From Solibacteraceae bacterium (GTDB taxonomy: Bacteria; Acidobacteriota; Terriglobia; Bryobacterales; Bryobacteraceae): 64,000 bases of DNA. The notes beneath the pieces were generated by a model. The model made no database searches and was not told the DNA's origin. It worked only from the letters and a program-made list of their open reading frames with translations. Below are positions 24,726 through 33,632 of this stretch, in pieces (positions within the stretch are counted from its first letter, which is position 1; the number at the start of each line of letters is the position of its first letter). The stretch is from contig JAJPJX010000146.1 in the NCBI GenBank assembly GCA_021324015.1, positions 1 through 64,000 of the forward strand. The letters are read 5' to 3'. A program made the position numbers and the translations under genes.

Positions 24726-26924
24726 ATGCTTTCGGCGACGGCACGCCCGGCGGCCTTGCTGCTCGCGCTCACGGCTCTGCGGGCGCAGGCGCCTTCTTTC
24801 GACACGGCCTATTCCGCGCTCGAGCGCAAGAACCCGCCCGGCGGCGTTTTCCTGCTGCGCCTCACGGCCGCCGGCCCCTTCCACGAAGGCGAACTGATTC
24901 CCATCGAGTTCACTTTCCGCGCGCCGGCGGGCGGCCGCTATAACTTTCACGGCGTGCTGCTCGATCCCGGCTCCGGCTGTGGAGACCTCGCGCACCCTTG
25001 CCATCCCATGGATATGCGCACCTTCTCCAAGGCCGACCCCATGCTGAGCCTGGACATGTCCGCCAAGCCGGTGCGGGCCGATCTCAACGGCTACGTGCCC
25101 CGCCTCAAACCCGGCCGCTACCGGGCTGCCCTGGTCGCCAGCCGGCTGATCCGGAAAGGCGGTGGACCGCTCTCCTCCGTCTGGGGCTACGCAGAGCCGG
25201 CCGAATATCTCGTCTCCAGCCGCATCGAGTTTACCGTGATCCCTGCCACGTCCGAATGGACGAAGCGCACCGTCGAGAAAGCCGTGGCAGTGCTGGAATC
25301 GCCGCTGCCCAACAGCCCCGGGGGCTACCAGGACCGTGTGACGGCCGCCCGCCGCCTGCGCTTTCTCCAGCATCCGCTCGCCTGGGAGGCCGCGATGGCG
25401 CACTATGGCGTCGAGCCCGGCAGCAACGATCTGCTCTTCGGCCTGTGGGAGGCGCCGCGCTCCGCCGAGGTCTGTGCGCTCATGCGCCGCCGTCTCGCGG
25501 AGCCCGAGCAGTATGTCACGTTCTACTACCTGACGTACCTCACGGATATCTGCTTGCGGGCGCGCCCGGACTTCGATCCGCGCCAGCGGAATGCGGAGGT
25601 GGCCGCCCGGCGCGACGCCATCCGTGAGGAAGCCGCCGCCGCGCTGGCCGCCGGCCTGGATCGCAAAACTGGGGTGCGCAAGGGCGCGGCCATCTACAGC
25701 CTGCTGGAACACCTCGAATACGTCCGGAACAACAGCAGCCATCCCGCGGATCTGCCCGCCTGGCTGCCGCAACTGCGCCGCGAAGCCGCGGCCGCCTACT
25801 TCGATCTGCCGCCCTACATGCGCGGCGGCCTGTTCTCCTCGGGCTTCTGGCCGCTGCTGCGTGGCCCCGAAATGGCCGCGCTCCTGCGGACCGTCCTGGC
25901 CGCCAAAGTTACGGACTACAACGCGGAGCAGCATTGGAACGCGGCCCTCCGCCGCCTGTTCGAGGTAGCGCCCGAAGAAGCCCGCGCGCGGATCCTGGCT
26001 GAAATGCGCAACCCGGAAACCCGCATCGACGCGGCCACCCTCGCGCTCCTGCCGCCGGAATCGGTCCCCAACATGGATGACGATCTCGTCCGGACGCTGG
26101 CCGGCGCGCAGCGCCTTCCCGGGGGCAATGCGCGCATGGCCGCGGCCATGCTGGCGCGCTATGCCTCGCCCCGCGCGCTGGGCCGCATCAAAGCCATTTT
26201 CGAGTCGCAGCAGAACCCCTGCCAGCCCGAGCTGATGGCCTATTTCCTGCGCGTGGACCCCGCCTACGCGGACGCCGTCTTCCACCGCCACTCCTGGGAC
26301 ATGCACGGCCCCGCGCCCTGCGCGTGGGAGTATTTCACCATTACGCCGAAGTTGCGCATGCATGCGGTCCTGGAGCGGTATCTGGCCGCCTACCTGATGC
26401 ACGAAGACGTTCGCCTGAAGCAGGCCGCCGCCGAAGCATTAATGCGCTACGGCTCACCCGCGGCACAGGCGCCGCTGTGGCACGCGTACCGCTATTTTCA
26501 CGACTTCTGGAAGAACCGCCGGAGCGAGATCACCCCAATGTCGGCCAACGAGATGCTGGAGTGCAGCCTGCGCAGCGCCATCGCCCGCGCGCGCAACTGG
26601 CTCGCGCGCGAGCCGGACTTGCGCCTGATCGAGTCCCTCTGCCTCACCGAGCGCTGCCTCTGGGAGACGCAGCAGGACCTCGAAGCCTGGAAGCCCCTGC
26701 GCGTGGAAGTCTGGATGGCTGCGCCGGAGGATTTCCGCGCCAACGTGGCGCAATATGGAAGCCTGGATTCGCTCGACGCGTTGCAGCGCAAACTGGCGCA
26801 GTTCCCCGCCGGGACCACCTTTCAGTTGACAATGGCGCCCCGCGACCGCCCCCTCGCCCCGGAACTGCGCCGCCGTGCGGCCGCCGCGGGACAGGTCCTC
26901 ACGCCGGCCCCGGGCGCGCAATAA
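24726..26924 (+). CDS. Exported hypothetical protein with HEAT-like helical repeats
   Basis: A 732-residue protein I cannot place in a named family. It has a signal peptide (AALLLALTALRAQA), then a beta-rich domain to about residue 175 (GGVFLLRLTAAGPFHEGE, IPIEFTFRAPAGGRYNF) with cysteines that could form a disulphide (SGCGDLAHPCHP). The remaining 550 residues are Ala/Leu/Arg-rich helical pairs that look like HEAT or ARM-type repeats (AAMLARYASPRALGRIKAIF, RLKQAAAEALMRYGSPAAQA). This suggests a periplasmic scaffold or binding protein. It is probably co-transcribed with the preceding secreted protein. Confidence 0.6.
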   Translation: MLSATARPAALLLALTALRAQAPSFDTAYSALERKNPPGGVFLLRLTAAGPFHEGELIPIEFTFRAPAGGRYNFHGVLLDPGSGCGDLAHPCHPMDMRTFSKADPMLSLDMSAKPVRADLNGYVPRLKPGRYRAALVASRLIRKGGGPLSSVWGYAEPAEYLVSSRIEFTVIPATSEWTKRTVEKAVAVLESPLPNSPGGYQDRVTAARRLRFLQHPLAWEAAMAHYGVEPGSNDLLFGLWEAPRSAEVCALMRRRLAEPEQYVTFYYLTYLTDICLRARPDFDPRQRNAEVAARRDAIREEAAAALAAGLDRKTGVRKGAAIYSLLEHLEYVRNNSSHPADLPAWLPQLRREAAAAYFDLPPYMRGGLFSSGFWPLLRGPEMAALLRTVLAAKVTDYNAEQHWNAALRRLFEVAPEEARARILAEMRNPETRIDAATLALLPPESVPNMDDDLVRTLAGAQRLPGGNARMAAAMLARYASPRALGRIKAIFESQQNPCQPELMAYFLRVDPAYADAVFHRHSWDMHGPAPCAWEYFTITPKLRMHAVLERYLAAYLMHEDVRLKQAAAEALMRYGSPAAQAPLWHAYRYFHDFWKNRRSEITPMSANEMLECSLRSAIARARNWLAREPDLRLIESLCLTERCLWETQQDLEAWKPLRVEVWMAAPEDFRANVAQYGSLDSLDALQRKLAQFPAGTTFQLTMAPRDRPLAPELRRRAAAAGQVLTPAPGAQ

Positions 26925-26929
26925 GTGTG

Positions 26930-27187
26930 CTACACGGTCGCGAAATAGGCGGCGTTCCGCTCGGCGTGCGCGGCTAGCTCCGCGGGTAACTCGTCCAACG
27001 GGTAAATCGAGGACGTGGGACACACCGGGACGCAGGCGCCGCAATCGATGCATTCCGCCGGGTTGACGAGCAAGGTCTCCGCTTCTTCAAAACCAGGCTC
27101 ATCCTTTTTCGGATGAATGCAATCCACCGGACAAGCTTCGACACAGAGTTCGTCTTTAGTGCAAGTTGAGGTGATTACGTAAGCCAT
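26930..27187 (-). CDS. FdxA-like 7Fe/8Fe ferredoxin
   Basis: An 85-residue ferredoxin. The first cluster set is C9, C15, C19 and C23 (ELCVEACPVDCIHP) and the second is C46, C49, C52 and C56 (ECIDCGACVPVCP). The N-terminus MAYVITSTC and the tail ELPAELAAHAERNAAYF are typical of FdxA-type soluble ferredoxins, which carry one 3Fe-4S and one 4Fe-4S cluster, although the spacing between C9 and C15 is two residues shorter than usual. It moves low-potential electrons in the cytoplasm. It lies about 107 bases downstream of the PfkB kinase gene. Confidence 0.88.
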   Translation of the reverse strand: MAYVITSTCTKDELCVEACPVDCIHPKKDEPGFEEAETLLVNPAECIDCGACVPVCPTSSIYPLDELPAELAAHAERNAAYFATV

Positions 27188-27294
27188 AACCCTTGAGAAA
27201 GAATTACCTTGCAATCGGCCTGCCAGCGTTCCGGGTCCCGAACTCCTGAAGAATCAACGCCGCGGAGAGATGCCGCGGGTCGCGGTGGGGCATT

Positions 27295-28227
27295 CTACGC
27301 AGTCCGGGCGGCCTGCATCCACGCTGTGGTCTCGTTCCAGGTGCGCACGCCGTTGGTGGCGCCCAGGTGTTCGACCGCCATGGCGGCTACCGCATTGGCG
27401 AAGCGCGCTGCCTCGGCCGGGCCGCCGCCGCGCTCCCGTGCCGCGAGGTAGCCTCCCACGAAGCAGTCCCCCGCGCCGGTGGTGTCCACCGCGGTCACCG
27501 CGAAGGCAGGGGAGTGAAATTCCCCCTCGGGTCCGAAGACCGCGCAGCCGGCGCGGCCCAGCTTGATCACCACCGTGCGGGCGCCCTCACGGCGTAGGCG
27601 TGCCGCCGCGGCGGCCGGGTCTGCCACGCCCGTCAGCATTCGCGCCTCGTCCTCGTTCCCAAACAGGATGTCAGTGTGCGGCAGGCAGGGCCCCAGGTCG
27701 GCCAGCCAGCGCCCTTCGGTGTCCCAGTGCGTATCCACGGAAGTACTCAGCCCCGCGGCTTTGGCCAGGCGCAGAATTTCCGGCTGGTGCGGCCGCAGCC
27801 GCGGTAGCCCAAAGGGGCTGGCCAGGTGATAGTGGCTCCGCCCGGCGAACTCGCGCCGCCAGGCCTCCGGCTCCAGGAACATCTCGGAACTAGCCCCCGG
27901 CCGCAGCAGCAGGGCCCGGTCGCCGTTAGTCCGAACCAGGGCGACGGTGGTCGTGGTGGGAGCCGCGGACCGGCCCACGCCTCCTGTGTCCACCCCGGCT
28001 CCGGCCAGCCGCTCCAGCAGGTACTCGCCGAACGCGTCGCGGCCCACCAGGCCTGCCAGGCGAACCGGCACCCCCAACTTAGCGAGCGTGTAGGACGTGC
28101 TGGCGCCGTTCCCGCCCAGGTGCTGCTCGATCGCCTCGACCCAGGTGGTCCCTCCCCAGCGAATTGTGTCCGCCGGCCGCACCAGGATGTCCAGCACCAG
28201 GTGGCCGGAGCACAGTGCGGCGCCCAT
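27295..28227 (-). CDS. PfkB-family carbohydrate kinase
   Basis: A 310-residue ribokinase-fold kinase. The glycine-rich N-terminal signature is GGNGASTSYTLAKLGVPV and the C-terminal signature with the catalytic Asp is DTTGAGDCFVGGYLAA. ILFGNEDEARML and VVIKLGRAGC fit the ATP-binding half. It should phosphorylate a sugar or nucleoside with ATP in the cytoplasm; the substrate is not predictable. It starts 6 bases after the stop of the membrane-anchored protein, so it belongs to the DAHP-synthase operon. Confidence 0.87.
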   Translation of the reverse strand: MGAALCSGHLVLDILVRPADTIRWGGTTWVEAIEQHLGGNGASTSYTLAKLGVPVRLAGLVGRDAFGEYLLERLAGAGVDTGGVGRSAAPTTTTVALVRTNGDRALLLRPGASSEMFLEPEAWRREFAGRSHYHLASPFGLPRLRPHQPEILRLAKAAGLSTSVDTHWDTEGRWLADLGPCLPHTDILFGNEDEARMLTGVADPAAAAARLRREGARTVVIKLGRAGCAVFGPEGEFHSPAFAVTAVDTTGAGDCFVGGYLAARERGGGPAEAARFANAVAAMAVEHLGATNGVRTWNETTAWMQAARTA

Positions 28228-28233
28228 GCGGGT

Positions 28234-29157
28234 TCAGGAATTGCCCCCCAGCAGGGCCTCCAGAAACACCCGCGGCACTGGCCAGGAACCTACCACGCGT
28301 ACCTTTTCCTTGCGGAAAAGGCCGCCTGTGAGGACACCGCTCAGGTCGCGGGGGTTGGGAGTCTGCTTCTCGCGCGCGATGGTCTCCTTCAGCAGCGTGG
28401 TGGTGCGCTCCAGTTGCGCCGCCAGCGCGGCGGCGTCCTGCTCGGACTGGCAGGCGACATCCAGTCCGGCCGCGAAGCCGTCCCCCTGCGGGCCCAGGGT
28501 GAGCAACACGCTCTCCGCGTTCGCCAAAGCGGCTGCAAACAGGCGTGTACCTTCCGGCAAAGGCTGCGCGTTCTTCAGCAGCGAACCGGGCAGGTAGACC
28601 CACACGGGCTCGGGCGGCGGCTGGAGACCGGCCGGTCCGGAGTTGCTGCTTTGCAAGGCCCGCGCCGCGTCGCTCTCGGGACCCACTGCCAGACCCATCA
28701 GGTTCCGCTGCAGCGGAAAAAACGAGATCTTACGCTCCGGCGTGCTGCCGTCCAACTCGCAAAACGTGTACAGGCAGCGGCCGGCCTGCGAGGCTACATA
28801 GGACTCCAGGCGCTTCCAGTCGAAACGCCCGCGCACCACGAAGTACTTTCCGGTGGGCGCGAACGAAGCCATTACGGCGTCCAGGTCCTTGGTGTAATCA
28901 AAGTTGGTTCGGCTGACGAACGCCTGGTATTCGGGCTCGGCCGCACCGGCTTTGTCCAACAGGCGTAGAATGCCGTACTGCCGCAGGGCGGCGAAATCCG
29001 CATAAAGCACCACGGCATCGCGCGTGGGCAGCCGCGACAGCCAGTTCGGCGCGCCGCTCAGCCGCGCGCGCCGGTAATAGGAGATGCCCCAGATCGAGCC
29101 CCCGCAAACCGCCGCCAGCAGCGCGACCAGCAGCCAGAGGCGCTTCCTGTAGCTCAC
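28234..29157 (-). CDS. Membrane-anchored hypothetical protein
   Basis: A 307-residue protein with one N-terminal membrane helix (WLLVALLAAVCGGSIWGISYY) followed by a large domain probably outside the cytoplasm. The body has an alternating strand/helix pattern with LPTRDAVVLYADFAALRQ and YFVVRGRFDWKRLESYV, a layout seen in DUF3352-like proteins of Acidobacteria, but I do not recognise a catalytic motif. It sits between DAHP synthase and the PfkB kinase with only 6-10 bases on each side, so it is co-transcribed with them although no functional link is obvious. Confidence 0.6.
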   Translation of the reverse strand: MSYRKRLWLLVALLAAVCGGSIWGISYYRRARLSGAPNWLSRLPTRDAVVLYADFAALRQYGILRLLDKAGAAEPEYQAFVSRTNFDYTKDLDAVMASFAPTGKYFVVRGRFDWKRLESYVASQAGRCLYTFCELDGSTPERKISFFPLQRNLMGLAVGPESDAARALQSSNSGPAGLQPPPEPVWVYLPGSLLKNAQPLPEGTRLFAAALANAESVLLTLGPQGDGFAAGLDVACQSEQDAAALAAQLERTTTLLKETIAREKQTPNPRDLSGVLTGGLFRKEKVRVVGSWPVPRVFLEALLGGNS

Positions 29158-29167
29158 CAGAGCAGTA

Positions 29168-30208
29168 TTACACAGCCGGAACGGCCGCCGCCGCGCGGGT
29201 TTCTTTCCACAGCGAGATGTAGGGCTCCAGCATCTTCATCATGCCGCGGAACTCCTCCAGGTTGAGCGACTGGGCGCCGTCGCTAAAGGCCTTCTCCGGA
29301 CAGGGGTGCACTTCCAGCAGCAATCCGTCGGCGCCGATGGCCACCGCCGCGCGGGCCAGCGCCGGCACCAGGCTGCGCTTGCCGGTAGCGTGGCTGGGAT
29401 CCAGGACCACCGGCAGGTGCGTCAGTTCGTTGAGCACCGGCACCGCCGCGATGTCGCAAGTGTTCCGCGTGGCCGTCTCGAAGGTGCGGATGCCGCGCTC
29501 GCACAACACTACGTTGGGATTGCCATGCGCCACCACGTACTCCGCCGACATCAGCAGTTCCTTGATGGTGGAGCTCATGCCGCGCTTCAGCAGCACCGGC
29601 CGCCCGCAGCCGCCCAGCGACTTGAGCAGCGCGAAATTCTGCATGTTGCGGGCGCCCACCTGCATCACGTCGGCGTATTCGGCCACCAGGTCTACATCCC
29701 GGTCGCTCATGATTTCCGTGACGATTCCCAATCCGGTGGCTTCTTTCGCCTTGCTCAGCAGCTTGAGGCCCTCCACTTCCAGACCCTGGAAATCGTAGGG
29801 CGACGTCCGCGGCTTGAAGGCCCCTCCGCGCAGCATCTTGGCTCCCGCCTCGGCTACCCCTTCGGCGGTCTCCATGATCTGCCGCTCCGATTCCACCGAG
29901 CACGGGCCGGCCATCACGACGAATTCGTCGCCCCCGATCTCGTTGCCGTTGATGCGCAGCACCGAGTGGTCGTTCTTGAACTCCCGGCTGACAAACTTGT
30001 AGGGGGCCGAAATCCGGACCGCGCTCTCCACCCCCGGCGTGGCTTCCAGGGATTCCAGGCAGGCGGTCACATCTCCCACCCCCACCACGCCGATCACCAC
30101 CCGTTCTTCTCCCTGGATGGAGTGCACTTTGTAGCCAAACTCCCGAATGCGCTCGCATACGTGGTCGATTTGTTCCTTGGTGGCGTGAGGCCGCATGGAG
30201 ATGATCAT
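29168..30208 (-). CDS. aroF: 3-deoxy-7-phosphoheptulonate synthase (DAHP synthase), AroA-I-beta type
   Basis: A 346-residue enzyme that condenses phosphoenolpyruvate and erythrose 4-phosphate, the first step of aromatic amino acid synthesis. Residues 1-70 form a ferredoxin-like regulatory domain ([20 protein letters not shown]), as in the Thermotoga-type enzyme, where it mediates feedback inhibition by Tyr or Phe. The catalytic barrel starts at about 85, with [33 protein letters not shown] and [12 protein letters not shown]. The ATG at 30208 has an AAAGGAAG site. The 5' leader carries a terminator-like hairpin (30234-30266), suggesting control by attenuation. Three downstream genes follow closely. 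Confidence 0.93.
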   Translation of the reverse strand: MIISMRPHATKEQIDHVCERIREFGYKVHSIQGEERVVIGVVGVGDVTACLESLEATPGVESAVRISAPYKFVSREFKNDHSVLRINGNEIGGDEFVVMAGPCSVESERQIMETAEGVAEAGAKMLRGGAFKPRTSPYDFQGLEVEGLKLLSKAKEATGLGIVTEIMSDRDVDLVAEYADVMQVGARNMQNFALLKSLGGCGRPVLLKRGMSSTIKELLMSAEYVVAHGNPNVVLCERGIRTFETATRNTCDIAAVPVLNELTHLPVVLDPSHATGKRSLVPALARAAVAIGADGLLLEVHPCPEKAFSDGAQSLNLEEFRGMMKMLEPYISLWKETRAAAAVPAV

Positions 30209-30233
30209 GTTCTGGCTTCCTTTCTGTGAGCCG

Positions 30234-30266
30234 CAAAATAAAAAACCCACTCGATTCGAGTGGGTT
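30234..30266 (-). terminator. Intrinsic terminator in the aroF leader (attenuator)
   Basis: On the minus strand AACCCACTCG (30266-30257) pairs perfectly with CGAGTGGGTT (30253-30244) around a 3-base loop and is followed directly by TTTTTTATTTT. It ends about 26 bases before the aroF ATG, after the promoter at 30388-30417. On the plus strand the hairpin has no T-tract, so it acts on aroF. A terminator inside the leader of a biosynthetic gene implies conditional read-through. Confidence 0.72.
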
Positions 30267-30387
30267 GGGCTCTGGTTGACTGCAAAATGTCTGCTGCTCC
30301 AACGCCACTCTACCGATCCCGGCGATACCACCGGAATCGGAAAATAAACGAGTTGGCGAAGGAGTACGGCATGTTACGTAAAAACGC

Positions 30388-30417
30388 AGTATATGCCAAC
30401 CGGGTCTCTCCGCGCAA
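30388..30417 (-). promoter_or_regulatory. Candidate aroF promoter
   Basis: On the minus strand TTGCGC (30417-30412) and TATACT (30393-30388) are 18 bases apart. Transcription would begin near 30381, giving a leader of about 170 bases that includes the attenuator. Just upstream, TTGCCAC (30426-30432) and GTGGCAA (30442-30448) form an inverted repeat that could be an operator. Confidence 0.5.
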
Positions 30418-30496
30418 CTGGGCCGTTGCCACTTTGCCAGGGTGGCAATGAGCGTGAGACTCGGCCGGTCCGTTCCGGAGGAGCCGGGGGTAAACT

Positions 30497-32629
30497 ATGG
30501 GGGTGACTCGCCGCCACCTCTGCTCCATGCCGGCGCTCCTGGCGTGCCGCCGGCTGCTCTGCGCCCAAGAGCCCTCTCATTCCGCCGCGCCGTTCCCCGG
30601 AGTGGCTTATCGCGACTACCCGCGCGTGCTGCCCGACTACCTGCGTGGCTTGGCCGCCCGGGCTTATCGGGCGCGCAACCAGGAACTGGCCAAACTGACC
30701 ACTCCGGAGGCTGTGCGCCGGCGGCAGCAGTGGGCCCGCGAGACGCTCTGGAAGCTCATCGGCGGCATGCCGGAGCGCACTCCTTTGAACGCCCGCACGG
30801 TGGGTTCCTTCGAGCGCCCCGGCTACCGGGTCGAAAAGATCCTTTACGAGAGCCGTCCCAACTTCCACATCCCGGCGAATCTCTACATCCCCTCTGGGGC
30901 TAAGCCGCCCTTGCCGGGCGTGCTGTTCCAGATGGGTCACACGCTCAACGGCAAGGCCGGCGACAGCTATCAGCGCTGCTGCCAGGGACTCGCCCGGCTG
31001 GGCTACCTGGTGCTGGCCTTCGACCCCATGGGCCAGGGAGAACGGGTCTACTATCCGGATGCGGCCCTGCGCCGCACGCGCCTGGCCTCGGCCGACGAGG
31101 AGCACACCCTGCCGGGCAAGCAGATGCTGCTGTTCGGCGACACGGCCACGCGTTTGCAGTTGTGGGACGCCATCCGCAGCCTGGACTACCTGGCCGCGCA
31201 TCCGCTGGTGGACCCCAAGCGCCTGGCTTCCACCGGACAGTCCGGGGGCGCGACCCTGACCATGCTGCTGGTGGCGGTAGACGACCGCCTCACCACCGCC
31301 GTCGAGTGCAGCGGCAACACGGAGAACGTGGCCTGCGCGCATTTCAATCCGCCCGGATCCACGGACGACGCGGAACAGAATTTCCTGGATTCCGGGCCGC
31401 TGGGCTTCGACCGCTGGGACCTGTTCTACCCCTTCGCCCCCAAGCCCTTGCTGTGTACGGTGAGCGATAAGGACTTTTTCGGCACTTATTCGCCGAACTA
31501 CATTTCCAACGGCTGGGAGGAATTCGGCAAGCTGCAAAAAATCTACGAAGTCCTGGGCCACCGCGACCATCTGGCCTGGGCCGATACCCCCCTGCCGCAC
31601 GGGCTCTCCTACGACAGCCGCCTCCAGGTGTACAACTGGTTCGCGCGCTGGCTCAAAGGCGATGGCCAGCCGGTTCGGGAAGAGCCACCCACCGAGCCCG
31701 AGCCGGACAAGGTACTCTGGGTGGCCGGGAGCGGCAACGTGGTGGCTAGCTTCCACGGAGAGACCCCCTTCTCTCTCAACCGCAAGCGCCAGGTAACTCC
31801 ACAGCCTGCTCCGCTCGACCGCTTGCTGCGGCTGGAAAAGCCGCCCGCGGGAGCGCAGGCTGCCGTGCTGCGGCGGTTTCCCTCCCGGGGCATCGACATC
31901 GAAGCGCTGGATATCCCGTCGGCCGCGGGCGTGACGCTGCCGGCCTGGCTGTTCCTGCCGCGCCAGAGTGCCGCTGCCAAGAACGCGCTGCTGGTTTTCG
32001 ATCCCTCCGGGCGCAACACGCGCTGGCACGAGGGCGAGCTGTACCAGGAACTGGCCTTGCAAGGCCACGTGGTGTGCGTGGCGGACGTGCGCGGCATCGG
32101 GGACCTGATGCCCGAGTACGGGCACGGCAACCCGCGCTATGCGCGCTCGCACCAGGCCGAGGAGGATTACGCGTGGGCCTCCGTGATCCTGGGCCGTCCC
32201 CTGTTGGGCCAGCGGGCGACCGACATGCTGGCAGCGGCGGCGGCCCTGCGCCGTCATCCGGCGGCTCGCGGCCGGCGTCTGCGCCTGGCGGCCTCGGCCC
32301 GGCTCACGGTGCCTGCGATTTTCGCCGCCGCGCTGGATCCCGCAATCGAGGAACTCTATCTTTCCGGCGGCCTGGTTTCCTATCGCAGCATCGTGGAGAG
32401 CGAAGAGTACGGCGTGCCCTTCGCCAGCTTCCTGCCGCAGGTGTTGCTGCACACGGACCTGCCCGAGGTGGCCGCTGGTCTGGCCCCCCGGCGGGTCTGG
32501 CTGGCGGGAACCGTGAATGCTGTAGGCGACACGCTGGAGCCCGACGCCGTCCGGCAGATCTATGGCGGCAGCCACATCACCGTGCTGGCGAAGGAGCAGT
32601 GGGATGTGGAGAGCCTGAGCCGCTCATGA
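30497..32629 (+). CDS. Exported alpha/beta-hydrolase, acetylxylan-esterase-like
   Basis: A 710-residue protein with an N-terminal export signal ([20 protein letters not shown]). An alpha/beta-hydrolase domain spans about 60-400: the oxyanion strand [22 protein letters not shown], the nucleophile elbow [12 protein letters not shown], and a candidate acid/His region near [17 protein letters not shown]-type sequence. A second, partly similar half follows ([14 protein letters not shown]), but there the nucleophile elbow is not evident ([12 protein letters not shown]). Relatives include acetylxylan esterases and the Planctomycete/Acidobacteria prolyl-oligopeptidase-like group. GTG 30503 is an alternative start: TAAACT lies 6 bases before it. 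The stop overlaps the next ATG. Confidence 0.72.
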   Translation: MGVTRRHLCSMPALLACRRLLCAQEPSHSAAPFPGVAYRDYPRVLPDYLRGLAARAYRARNQELAKLTTPEAVRRRQQWARETLWKLIGGMPERTPLNARTVGSFERPGYRVEKILYESRPNFHIPANLYIPSGAKPPLPGVLFQMGHTLNGKAGDSYQRCCQGLARLGYLVLAFDPMGQGERVYYPDAALRRTRLASADEEHTLPGKQMLLFGDTATRLQLWDAIRSLDYLAAHPLVDPKRLASTGQSGGATLTMLLVAVDDRLTTAVECSGNTENVACAHFNPPGSTDDAEQNFLDSGPLGFDRWDLFYPFAPKPLLCTVSDKDFFGTYSPNYISNGWEEFGKLQKIYEVLGHRDHLAWADTPLPHGLSYDSRLQVYNWFARWLKGDGQPVREEPPTEPEPDKVLWVAGSGNVVASFHGETPFSLNRKRQVTPQPAPLDRLLRLEKPPAGAQAAVLRRFPSRGIDIEALDIPSAAGVTLPAWLFLPRQSAAAKNALLVFDPSGRNTRWHEGELYQELALQGHVVCVADVRGIGDLMPEYGHGNPRYARSHQAEEDYAWASVILGRPLLGQRATDMLAAAAALRRHPAARGRRLRLAASARLTVPAIFAAALDPAIEELYLSGGLVSYRSIVESEEYGVPFASFLPQVLLHTDLPEVAAGLAPRRVWLAGTVNAVGDTLEPDAVRQIYGGSHITVLAKEQWDVESLSRS

Positions 32630-33621
32630 AAGCCTGTCTGCTGGCCGCGCCCGCGCCTGTCGAAAGCCGCCCTTTGGTTTACGGCAATGCGCCCAAGCCT
32701 CGGCCGGAGGGCAACCAGGTCCTGGTGCGGGTCCGCGCCTGCGGCGTGTGCCGCACGGACCTGCACGTCATCGAAGGGGAACTGCCGCCGCGCAAATCGC
32801 CGGTGATTCCGGGTCACCAGGCGGTCGGCGTGGTGGAGGAATTAGGCGATGAAACGCGCCTGCTGCGGGCCGGAGACCGTGTGGGCATTCCCTGGCTGCA
32901 CCGCACCTGCGGGGTCTGCGAGTACTGCCGCGCGGGGAGGGAGAATCTCTGCGAAAGCGCTTCCTTCACCGGCTACGTGGTGGATGGCGGCTACGCCGAA
33001 TACGCGCTGGCTCCGGAGGACTTCGTGTACCGCATCCCGGACGGCTTCGCCGACCGCCATGCCGCGCCGCTGCTGTGCGCCGGGATCATCGGCTTCCGCT
33101 CGCTGCGCCTTTCGGGCGTGGAGCGCGGCGGCCGGCTGGGGCTGTATGGTTTCGGCGCGGCGGCGCACGTGACCATCCAGGTGGCGCGCCACTGGGGTAT
33201 CGAAGTCTACGCAATCACCCGCGACGCGCGGCACCGCCAACTGGCCCTGGAACTGGGCGCTGCCTGGGCCGGCGAGAGCGGCGAAGAACCGCCGGCCAAG
33301 TTGGACGGCGCCATCATTTTCGCTCCCGCCGGGGAGCTGGCCATTGCCGCCCTGCGCGCGCTCAAGAAGGGGGGGACGGTGGCCCTGGGCGGAATTCACA
33401 TGAGCCCGATTCCACCCATCGATTACAGCCTGCTCTACCACGAGCGGGTGCTGCGCAGCGTGGCCAACAACACCCGCGAGGATGGCCGCGATTTTCTGCG
33501 GGTCGCCGCCGAGATCCCCATCCACCCGCAGGTGGAGGAGTACCCTCTGGAAGCGGCCAATGAAGCGCTGAACGCTCTAAAGCACGACGCCGTGAGGGGC
33601 GCAGCAGTGCTGTTGATCTGA
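32626..33621 (+). CDS. Zinc-dependent alcohol dehydrogenase
   Basis: A 331-residue medium-chain dehydrogenase. Catalytic zinc ligands lie in [10 protein letters not shown] and PGHQAVG, the structural zinc in [16 protein letters not shown], and the NAD-binding glycine motif in LYGFGAAAH (last Gly replaced by Ala). The tail with [14 protein letters not shown] is typical of AdhA/YogA-like enzymes that reduce or oxidise simple alcohols and aldehydes. The ATG overlaps the stop of the esterase gene (ATGA), so the two are translated together and the alcohol released by the esterase might be its substrate; that pairing is inferred. Confidence 0.9.
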   Translation: MKACLLAAPAPVESRPLVYGNAPKPRPEGNQVLVRVRACGVCRTDLHVIEGELPPRKSPVIPGHQAVGVVEELGDETRLLRAGDRVGIPWLHRTCGVCEYCRAGRENLCESASFTGYVVDGGYAEYALAPEDFVYRIPDGFADRHAAPLLCAGIIGFRSLRLSGVERGGRLGLYGFGAAAHVTIQVARHWGIEVYAITRDARHRQLALELGAAWAGESGEEPPAKLDGAIIFAPAGELAIAALRALKKGGTVALGGIHMSPIPPIDYSLLYHERVLRSVANNTREDGRDFLRVAAEIPIHPQVEEYPLEAANEALNALKHDAVRGAAVLLI

Positions 33622-33632
33622 AAAGGGGTGAC

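Noticed and set aside
24012-26402. 796-residue minus-strand frame
   Set aside because: Antisense to the two secreted proteins at 24039-26924; no domain and low-complexity composition.
30300-30360. tRNA-like or T-box-like sequence in the aroF leader
   Set aside because: A GGTAGAGTGG-type stretch looked tRNA-like, but no cloverleaf or T-box specifier and antiterminator bulge could be drawn.
30374-32575. 733-residue minus-strand frame
   Set aside because: Antisense to the esterase gene, which has a signal peptide and hydrolase motifs.
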